Assembly: GCA_030407315.1 (NCBI GenBank)
Contig: JALQPE010002635.1
Location: 1 to 64,000 of the forward strand
DNA length: 64,000 bases
Origin: Asparagopsis taxiformis
Taxonomy: Eukaryota; Rhodophyta; Florideophyceae; Bonnemaisoniales; Bonnemaisoniaceae
Direction: 5' to 3'
The stretch's first letter is position 1, and each line of letters opens with the position of its first letter. The notes below the pieces were generated by a model. The model was given only the letters and a program-made list of their open reading frames with translations. It did no database searches and was not told the origin of the DNA. Of this stretch, positions 12,991 through 21,500 are shown piece by piece. The position numbers and the translations under genes were made by a program.

Positions 12991-13990
12991 GCGGGGCGTG
13001 CAAAGGGATGTGTCACATGCCGTGCAGCTCTTGGAGACATTTATTCAAACCTGTGCGCATACGCATGCCGTGTTGGATTTTGCAAAACATATTATTGCCG
13101 GCGAATGCGATATGGAACAAGATGTGCAGCCCGGCATGCATCTGCTCAAATTATGCAGCGACAAACAAGACCTCCCAGCTGCAAATATCGCGTTCGCAGA
13201 AGTGTACCTGTCTGCCGTGCCGGATGATGATCCCATACAGCGCGCCATGGTCTTTTTCGAGCGCAGTCTCCAATATGGCGGCGTCGTTCGTCAAGCGCGT
13301 CAACTTGCCGATACGATTGCGAATGACTCATCCCTTGTGAAACGAAACGTGCATCTCGCCGTGCGCATGTACGGACTACTTGTGGACAAATGTAACGATC
13401 GACAATCAATCCGTCCATTAGCAGAGACCCTTGTGTCTCAGGACGCCGCTGTGGTGGACAAGAATCGGGCCGTCGAGTTATGCAAGGCCCAAATCAAGTT
13501 TGGTCCATGCGCCAACGTCCTGCGTCTAGCGAGGAAACTGGCCAGTGGTACACTGCGTATTCCGCGTAACGCATCTCTTGCAATACATCTCTGTGAGTTG
13601 TGTATTGCTGAGAAACCGAACAATTTATACGCAATGTGCACCCTTGCTAGGGCATTGCTATCCGGGACGCCGAGTTTGCACAATGTCAATCGTGCTATCA
13701 AACTTTGTAAGCGGACATGTGATATGCAACCCGAAGAGCTCGACGCCTTTACCGTGCGCTCACTCGCCGAAGACTTGGCTTGTGGCACTCCAGAGGTTGC
13801 TAGGAATCCTCCGCTGGCAATTCAGCTTGGTGAGATGTTGGTCAATAAGAGCAATAATGAAGGTGTCCTGGCCATTTATGCCAAGATACTCCTCATCGAT
13901 ACTCCGGGACCAGAAACCATTCCGTGTGTTCTCGACTTGTGCGAGGAAGCCACCAAGGAGAATTGGCATTGTCTTTCCATGGTACAACTC
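12990..13990 (+). pseudogene. Captured Sel1/TPR-like repeat protein fragment
   Basis: One open frame encodes about nine degenerate 36-residue helical repeats of Sel1 type. The repeating pattern is RAVELCKAQIK / VLRLARKLASGT / IPRNASLAIHLCELCI / NLYAMCTLARALLSGT. Sel1 repeats usually act as protein-interaction scaffolds. There is no start or stop of its own. The frame opens at the OSBP junction (12990) and passes without interruption into SCYL1 sequence near 13990. The fragment is intact as a frame, but it has no independent gene structure and is part of the cargo patchwork. Confidence 0.65.
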
Positions 13991-15050
13991 GCAAGGGAAA
14001 TATGGAGCGAAGAGGATTATTCAAAGCTTGTTATGAAGAAATTCGTCACGGGCTGGTTTGGAAATCAAAATTTGGAACGCAATCTCAAGGTCGAGTTGTA
14101 CGGACAAATTGATTTGTTCGTACAGAGCTTCGATGACAGCGCTATGAACGACGTTATATTCCCTGCGATGTGCGCGTCATTTCAGGACATGCAAGCACCC
14201 GCGCTGCGTGATGAAGCCGTCAAAACTGTGCTAAGCGTATCACCAAAGCTATCGGACAAAAACCTCAACTCGGTGCTTATGTCGCACTTTGCGCGTTTAC
14301 AAGTTGATTCGCAGCCTGCAATTCGAACCAACACAACAGTGTGTCTGGGCAAACTCGCGCCGCATTTGAGTTAGACTGCGAGGAACAAGGTGCTTGTGGC
14401 CGCATTTTCGAGATCACTTAAAGATCCATTTCCAGTTGCTCGTTCTGCGGGTATTAATGCTTTTCTGATCACTACTGAAATGTATTCAGTTAAGGACGTT
14501 GCGCCCCGTTTACTGCCCGCTGTAGTGCCATTACTAATGGCGATGTAAGAAAATTGGCCTTCTCTGTGCTTTCCGACTTTGAGAAAAAGCTGTCCGCGAA
14601 TCATGAGAAAATGCTGCGGGTAGAAGAGTCCACTGCAAGTGAAGCAGTGCAAAACGGTGGAGGAGCAAGAAGCGCAAATTCTGCTACTACATCGTCCACT
14701 GACTGGGGTCTTGGTTCACTGACGGCTGCTCTTCTTAATAATACGACGGAGCCGACTAGTACTACAAAAGGGACGTCGACTGGCATCTCATCTGAAGACT
14801 TTAGGAAAAGCGCATAGTCAAAACCGGGCACTACCTCCGCAGGGATGGAAAGCGAATCGCGTGGCAGTACAAGTGTACGAGCACCCACATCTGTAACTAC
14901 AGGTGTATCCTCTGACACATGGGGCAGTGCGAATGGTTCGGCGGCAGCAGCTCCAGCGGCATTTTCGGCAACGCCATTAACAGCAGGAAGTTTCGACACT
15001 GGATTTGATGGCGAGGAAGCTAATGAGGAAGACGATGATGAGAACGGTGA
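13985..15050 (+). pseudogene. Captured SCYL1-like pseudokinase C-terminal half
   Basis: From about 13985 the frame matches the HEAT-repeat half of SCYL1/N-terminal kinase-like proteins: WSEEDYSKLVMKKFV, VELYGQIDLFVQSFDD, VIFPAMCASF, DEAVKTVLSVSPKL, and the diagnostic IRTNTTVCLGKLAPHLS, followed by a TAG at 14372-14374. The same frame then continues with ARNKVLVAAFSRSLKDPFP and VAPRLLPAVVPL to a TAA near 14546. A frameshift then gives LAFSVLSDFEKKL. A Ser/Thr/Ala-rich linker with an acidic stretch (EEDDDENGE) follows to about 15050. SCYL1 functions in Golgi-ER traffic and tRNA export. The kinase-like N-terminal half is missing because the fragment begins mid-protein at the Sel1 junction. Confidence 0.8.
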
Positions 15051-16371
15051 GGTGACCGTGTGGAGAAATGAGGAAAGAGTGCAGAGTTTTTCAGTCAACT
15101 GTTTGGAGTCGAACGAATGGATCACCGCCATGCTGTTACAAGAGCCGAAACACATGATCATGAGCACGACAACTGGTCGTTTGTTACTACTCGACGTCGC
15201 GGCGGAACATATCACGAAAATCTGGAAAGCTCACGACTAGCGATCGGACAAAACGATCATCTACTCGCATCTGCTTCATGGGATCACACGATGCGATTCT
15301 GGAATAGTCGAACACTCGATTCGATCGGACAAACACATCAGAGTCAACATGGTGTGATTTATTGCGTGTAATTTTCTACCAACGGGTCGTTGATGGTGTT
15401 TTCGTCACGCGACGGCTCCATTCACATTTGGAACTTGCACAATCGACAGCCGATTTTGCGCCCCGTTAACAATGCATAGCAATCGCGTCGAGGCCATCGC
15501 GTTCAATGCCGCTTGCGATGTGCTCTACACCGCAAGTCATGCGCAGATTGTCGTCTGGGACGTGAGTAACCCGTCGTACGGCGTGACCTTGCGCCACAGA
15601 TTTGGAGATTCACGCATGCATGTCGTGCGCTCGTTGTGTGCCAGTGACGAAGATGATGAATTGCTCGCTCTTACTGGCGAGGTTTTGTTCGTCTGGGATG
15701 CGGAGGAGACGCCGGTCGGGGACGTTGCATGTGGAGAGACGGAGTATATAATTGTCGTTGACGTTGGAAGAATTGCAAAATCAGCAGATGATGAGACTGT
15801 GGTTTGTTATGGTGCAAAGAGAAGCTGCTTCGATATTCGGAGTGTGGTCAATGTTGCAGAGGGAAGATATCAACCATTGATAACCTGCCGACCGCCATTT
15901 GAATTTTATTCTTGCCATATTGCTGTGTCGAATGAGCGTCACTTGGTGGCTTTTACACAGGGCAAATACGATGTGTATGTGCTTGACGTAGCGTCGGAAG
16001 AACTACGAAATTGGGACGATGCGTGGTCAACGGATTGTATATCATGAGACCTTGACACCGGAGAACAAGTCAAGCATGGACGCGCTGTTGTTGACGAGGC
16101 TACTGATAATGGGTTCCCGCTTTCATGCGAACAGCTGAGTTACGCCGTGAAAGCTGTCAGGGGTGGTGTTTCGAATATAATCGGCACGCTAGAAAACCGT
16201 GCCAAACATATATTGCACATACGCGAATGGAGTGAATTATGGATATTGCGAGATGAAGGCGTTGTAAACGTACTGGAATACATCACTGAGGAAAAACCAA
16301 GACGTAACATATCACAAGAGCCTATCCTACCGCGCATATCGAATCGTGCCGACGAAAACAGCAACTCGTAG
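15050..16371 (+). pseudogene. Captured WD40-repeat protein fragment
   Basis: Three frames together give WD40 repeats: MIMSTTTGRLLLLDVA (15160), HLLASASWDHTMRFWNSRT (15258), SLMVFSSRDGSIHIWNLHN (15390) and HSNRVEAIAFNAACDVLYTAS...IVVWDVS (15472-15570). A long open stretch follows to a stop at 16045-16047. After a further stop, a tail reads on to 16371. The family within WD40 proteins was not recognised. Stops at 15238 and 15369 and two frame changes make it a pseudogene. It follows the SCYL1 fragment with no spacer that I can define. Confidence 0.65.
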
Positions 16372-16384
16372 GCTGGAAGCAGCA

Positions 16385-16610
16385 TAGAACAAGAACTGCA
16401 CCCGATCTGGAGGAAGATCCAACGGGACATACCTGGCATTGAGGCTGTCCGGTATTAGCTTTGAAAGTTCCAGAATCACAGGGGACACGGTTTGAGAACC
16501 GACCGTTGCCGAATCGTGAATTGAACGATCCAGCTGGGCAAATCTCACAATCATCACGACGTCGATCTCGTCCCGATCCCTCTTGACATATGCATGCTAT
16601 CTGGCGCAAA
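16385..16610 (-). pseudogene. Captured GCC2/GCC3 (ephrin-receptor-like) Cys-rich fragment
   Basis: The minus strand encodes a cysteine-rich repeat typical of GCC2/GCC3 or TNFR-like extracellular domains: CEICPAGSFN, a degenerate stretch, VPCDSGTFKANTG, then CQVCPVGSSS. Only one to two repeats are present, with no start or stop of their own. It is the last recognisable cargo piece before the element's 3' end and is in the opposite orientation to its neighbours. These domains normally sit in secreted or membrane proteins. Assignment rests on Cys spacing and the CPAG/CPVG signatures only. Confidence 0.55.
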
Positions 16611-16802
16611 TTGGCAACCTTATGGAAAGCGAGCGTCACGGAAAAATTGTCTATTAACTGTCGCATATGCGTTTTCAGAGAGGCACTAAGGGAGAACTAC
16701 GTCTCGCCCCAGGGACGCTGGTTACAGCCGCTATCGAATTATACTCGGGCATGGGAGACTGACTACTCGACTCAGTGATAGCTCGCGAGGTCTCTCGGCC
16801 TT

Positions 16803-16815
16803 AGCGAGGGGGGCG
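16803..16815 (+). promoter_or_regulatory. Polypurine tract of the Ty3 element
   Basis: A G-rich run ending AGCGAGGGGGGCG lies directly against the TG start of the 3' LTR, where plus-strand DNA synthesis is primed. Its presence shows that the native 3' end of the element is kept and that the gene fragments are internal. Confidence 0.6.
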
Positions 16816-17146
16816 TGTAGTATAGTGAACGTCACAACAGGGAATACTATAAGCCTGTATCACCCTTACAGTGCAGGCTGGCCATGTAAGCTCTCTAGCA
16901 TTGCTGTAATTGGACTTTTAGAGATAATTTGAAACTTTTAGCCTTTTCTCGCGGCGCCGAACTATTTCGGAATTTTACTGAATAAAGGTGTGGAACACGG
17001 GCGCGGAGCGAGAGGGGAGCGTTAGCTCCGGCGGCTCTGCGCCGGTGACCTTCCCGGTTCTAGTGTCTAACCTAACTACCCACTAGCTCTACCAACCTCT
17101 TGTCTGACGTTACGTTTGCGTCGGCATTGCTACTTACGAGACGACA
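16816..17146 (+). repeat. 3' LTR of the gene-capturing Ty3 element
   Basis: 331 bp, TG...CA, matching 2650-2980 at every position I compared. It is followed at 17147-17151 by AATGA, the copy of the target duplication that precedes the 5' LTR. Confidence 0.95.
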
Positions 17147-17331
17147 AATGACACCCTACGCTCTTTCCGTAATATTCCGTCATAATAATTGTTGCACGCC
17201 TCCTGTAAAAAACAGGATGCGAGGAGAAGATCGCCAGAGTAGTAAGTATGACGGAAGCACGCAAACTGCACTAAATTCCTTTTCGAGGCCTTTGAAATGG
17301 TGAAGTCCCGTTGCCTCCTCCTTTCCTCCAT
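17147..17331 (-). pseudogene. Harbinger transposase N-terminal part
   Basis: About 60 codons start at an ATG at 17331 (MEERRRQRDFTIS...) and run to RKERRVS at the insertion point. Ignoring the LTR element and one target copy, the frame passes directly into LLSSTFDLDVLDEFECF at 2649 and below. This region is the basic, weakly conserved N-terminus of the Harbinger nuclease. A reading frame that joins cleanly across a 14.5 kb gap supports the single-insertion interpretation. Confidence 0.7.
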
Positions 17332-18180
17332 TGCTGATTTTCCAGATCTGAAACGTCCTTTTCTGTGGAGCGGTTTGAAGTTGTAGATGTGGATAAGAAA
17401 ATCCAGAGATGTTTAGTCTGGTATCCTTCACCAGAGCCGTTCTTCCGGAAGAACGGCTATCGGCCGATTTTGATAATGCGCTACACCATCAGTTGGTTTC
17501 TCAGGGAGTGTATTCTACTCACCGCGTCTATCAAAACGAAAGACAGCTGTGTTTTGTTCACGGACGTGATCTTTCCGGTCTCACTGTGACAGTGACGGTG
17601 ACAAAACTGCACAACTTTCGTTTTACATTCGCTTTTCGATGATTGCTGTAGACATTTCATTTCTAGGTATCTGTAAGCTAAAATGTTTTTCTCTCCCTTG
17701 AACGCAGTTGTCTAGGAGAGTGCGCCGAGCCAGCACCGCCGCTGCGCAGAACTAGTCAAAATTAGTCATAAAGTAGTCATATGACTATTGCCAAATTCCT
17801 CCAATGGTCATTCATTAAGTATCTTAGCGTTTCTGTTGAAGACAAATTTGTAAAATGAAAATGCACAAACCGGGTCCTTATTGCAAGGCCAAAACTTTGC
17901 TAGTAGGTACGCAAAAGCACACCCCCACAGTGTGACAAATATGGAAGATCACACTCCTGCATCACGAAGCACGGGGAGAGCGCTTTTAAATATATTTAAA
18001 TACAGCGAACGGAACAAAACATACGAAAAAGCAAGCATTCTGAATCGTCCCAATGCGTGTGCGCCGTTCGAAACAAGATCGGTATCGCGTGCAGGTAGCG
18101 CAGATCAGTCAAGTGAATCTAACAACTCTACATTATCATTTGTTTCCCTCAGTGCCTGTTCAATTTTGGGATGGTGCTAT
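17332..18180. other. Spacer between the Harbinger gene and the copia element
   Basis: No gene is recognised. It contains a perfect 24-bp palindrome at 17435-17458 (half-site AGCCGTTCTTCC), upstream of the transposase start. AT-rich sequence with repeated GACTAGTC-like and AGTCAT words lies at 17750-17810. The right edge is the 5-bp copy GCTAT (18176-18180) of the copia target duplication. Confidence 0.6.
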
Positions 18181-18501
18181 TGTTAATTACAACATTGGTA
18201 CAGTGGCTCCAATTGTTGAACTGGCATTGTCTCGATGTTCTGTTGTACATGAGAAATCGAGTATCGATATTGACTTCGATATTCGTCCTGCATTTGGACA
18301 TATTTGATGTGCTGTTCTATGACGTGTCTTCGGTGTTTACGGTTTATGATTGATTGCTTTTGGCTGGAATATAACTGTGGATATTGTAGTATAGGTTGTA
18401 GAGCTAGACCGTGCAGCACGACGACGACGACGACAACGAAACGAAAAACTATTCTTTCTTCCAACTACCGAGCATCACCAACTTATCATCAAACCTTTAT
18501 T
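18181..18501 (+). repeat. 5' LTR of the copia element
   Basis: 321 bp starting TGTTAATTAC and ending AACCTTTATT. It contains an (ACG)n microsatellite at 18418-18434. It is the same as 23050-23370. Confidence 0.93.
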
Positions 18502-18513
18502 GTTATGGGCTCC
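18502..18513 (+). promoter_or_regulatory. Half-tRNA initiator-Met primer site overlapping the start codon
   Basis: GTTATGGGCTCC directly follows the LTR. It is complementary to the anticodon stem-loop of a typical initiator tRNA-Met (GGxGCCCAUAAC, anticodon CAU), the internal priming mode known for Drosophila copia and yeast Ty5. The ATG at 18505, the first ATG outside the LTR, is the complement of the CAU anticodon and starts the polyprotein. The exact tRNA of this genome was not available to compare. Confidence 0.6.
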
Positions 18514-21500
18514 AACGCTACTCTTCCGTCCCGCCCGAGGTTTTCGTGGGATGTTCGCTCAGTCCCATGGACTGATGGCAAAGGTGATCAATCACAGTAT
18601 GCAAGTGCTGTCGCACTTTGGCAACTTTTTCACAATGGCCTACCGGAGAATAACTCCAATAAGATTCCGCTGAACTTACAAGGAATCATGCTGAAGTCTC
18701 AGCTGTTTGGTCGGGCGTTTGATTTGTGTCGACATTTATCTGATGAAGTTATCCAGTCTGATGATGGTGTGGATGCCATTGTTGATGCAATCCACAAAAG
18801 AGATCCTTTGGCTGTTATCGGTGATGTGTATCAAGATTTCTTGGATGTTTTGAATGTCAAACGCGGTGAAAAGGAAAGCTTCAAGAATTATGAGGCACGT
18901 TTTGATGCGCATGTGAACAAGTTCAATTCTCATGCTGAATCAGCGCGACTACCTGATGCGTTAGTTGCGTTCATGCTGCTTGCTAATGCAAAAGTTGATA
19001 GCGCTCAGCGTGTTTCTGTGCTTGCTTCTGCGTCCTCTCGCACAGAAGGTCTTACTTCTAAGTCTTCAACAGCAGAATATTTGCAAGCAGTCTCTTACAG
19101 TTCGGTTGCGTCTGTAATCAGGCAATGTGATAAACCGGCTTGCTCTTCTTCTAGTGACAATGGAACACTTGTTGCTAATTATGTTTCCACATCGCGGCGC
19201 AAACAGCATAAGTACAGAAAATCTAAGCTTAGCCCGGAAGATCTAGCAGCTCTTAAAGCTAGAAGCAGGTGCCGCAAATGCCATATGATTGGTCACTGGG
19301 ATTCTGACCATAATGCGGACGGAACTTACACATCGAAAACAAACAATGACCGTTCTTCTACTTCTCAAGGTGGTTTAAAGAAGTCGGTCACATTTAATAT
19401 GGTACAGTTGGGCAAAACAGATATCCTTTCTGGTGGATACATTGGTCCTCTTGTGGATGATGGAGCACCATACAGTGGGATTGGTGAGGATGAGTTCAAG
19501 ATGCTCCAGCCACTACTCCTCCCTGAATGGTCTGGGAAGTATGAGTCCTTACCAGATACGATTCGTGATCGCCCCTATTGGCAATACGGAACTGGACAAC
19601 ATTCAAGCCAGTTGCGTCGTATTATTGGATCTATATCATTGACTGCAAAGTCTGATAATGGTAACGCAGTAATCATACGACATCTGGTCATCTCAGGTTC
19701 CTCTCAGTGGATCATAGGCAGAAATGTTACTCGCAATTGCAACATTGTTCACCTTGGAACTAATATATTACAGCTTCCAGTTGCAGATGGATGCCTTACA
19801 CCTGACTCAATTACCATGATTGACTATGAATTTCATAGCTATTTGTCTTATGAACTGTTCCTTGATAACGATTTACACCGATCTGAGGATGTTGAACGAG
19901 CTATGTTTTGTGCTACTGCTCAGATTAATGGTTATGATTCAAACCTGATGTGGTCTGATAAGAAGAAGATTATTGATAAGGTCCACAATCATATTTGTGG
20001 GCACTCTTCTTACACTGATATTAAGATATTACTTCAACGGAATAACATATGGGATTCCGATGTACAGAAGTATCTAAGCTCTGTTCTTGAGACGTGTTCC
20101 AGCTGTAACACTACAAGCACACCTACTCAGACGAGGAAAGTGTCTTTGAGCTCTCTATCCCGTGAGTTTAACCAAGTTGTGTGTATTGACCACTTCTTTG
20201 TGGATGAGCTAAAAATATTTCATGTCATGGATTCAGTAACCCGGTATTCTGTTGGTACAGTTGTTTCTGATACCTCTATGATGTCAGCAATTACGGCTTT
20301 TGAGATGCTTTGGATTACTCCTTTTTGGACGCCGGATACTATTGTATGTGATGCTGCATTCAAGAATAAGACTTTCACGGACTATCTTCATACCAATGGT
20401 ATTACCTCGCGTATATTACCCCCTCGCCGTCATAATAAGAATGTGATTGAATCAAAACATCGCATTATTCGGGATTTGTATCTGAGACTCAAATCTGATG
20501 TCGATACTTCTAATAATCTCACTAACATGCTACTTATTCAAAGGGCTATACGAATCTCCAATGACTTATACGGTAACGATGTCATGTCAGCCAATGAAAT
20601 GGCAAAAGGTTTTACAAGACCTGTGTGTGATGGGAAATTTCCATCAGCAATCCCAGATGATATCAGTGAGGCACACAATGCCTTGTTGGCAAAGCGCAAG
20701 CTTACACTAATACTACGTTCGAAGGCCATCAGTGAAGTACCTATCAGTGTTGGTGATCTTGTTCAATTATATATCAAGCGTAATAATGACAAGAGAGGCA
20801 AATGGACAGCTGCTAAAACTGTCCTTTCTTATGATCATGCCTCCAGAACAGTGACTGTTCCTGGTAAAAGTGGTCGGACAATCTCAGCTTCTATTGAGGA
20901 TGTTAGACCTGCACTGTCTGATAGCTCTCTGGCTACTGCTATACAAGAATCAATTGATTATATGGATTCTGTGCTCAGCGAAGCTGTTTCTGACATGACA
21001 GATGATGACTCAGGTCATGATTTTCATACCAATTCAGTCAGCAATGATCAAACTGATGGAAACTGCAAACTGGCTGATGTTGGTAATGATTTTGACTGTG
21101 AAAGTATTAATTCTACGTATGAAGTACCACATGTAGGTCAGGTCATTGAAGTTTATTGGCCCGATGACGACCAATACTATCGTGGTACAATATCAGAGTA
21201 TTCTCCTGATACACTGAAACATACAATCCTTTATGATGATGGTGATGTTGAAACGCTAAAACTACAATGTGAGACATGGCGTACTGTATCGGTCTCTGAT
21301 GATAAACCACGTCCTTCTGCAGCACAAATTAATTTGAAGTGCAATGGAATTGAGCTACAACCTGGTACTGAGTTGTGCAGTACTGAGAAAGAGGATATAT
21401 CTTTATACTTTGACCAATTTCGCAGTAAGGAATTCATGTTTCATCAAGCTCAGTCACTTCCGTCATACGTTCTGCAGAATGCCTACATGAAAGAGGAAAA

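Larger units (their letters stand above)
2650..17146 (+). mobile_element. 14.5 kb Ty3/gypsy chromovirus carrying captured host gene fragments
   Basis: The element is bounded by two 331-bp LTRs that look identical by eye, begin TG and end CA. It is flanked by a perfect 5-bp target duplication AATGA (2645-2649 and 17147-17151). A polypurine tract abuts the 3' LTR. The 5' half holds gag, protease, RT, RNase H, integrase and a chromodomain, in the usual Ty3 order. Directly after the pol stop at 9995 the sequence switches to pieces of at least six unrelated host genes, which run to about 16.6 kb. Gag has two frameshifts and pol has one stop and one frameshift, so this copy cannot support itself. 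Identical LTRs point to a very recent insertion, so it was probably mobilised by proteins from an intact relative. Maize Bs1 is the established parallel for gene-fragment capture by an LTR element. Confidence 0.9.

Noticed and set aside
10777..14374. OSBP, Sel1 and SCYL1 sequences as functional resident host genes
   Set aside because: They lie between the two LTRs of one element with a shared target duplication, are truncated mid-domain, lack promoters between them and contain stops and frameshifts.
2650..17146. Two separate insertions (a full element plus a distant solo LTR) instead of one
   Set aside because: Two independent insertions would each have their own target duplications. Here AATGA is found only at the two outer edges, no LTR lies near 10000, and the Harbinger frame joins across the whole interval.
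18418..18434. (ACG)n run as a functional repeat array
   Set aside because: A short microsatellite inside the copia LTR, copied in both LTRs; nothing beyond simple repeat.
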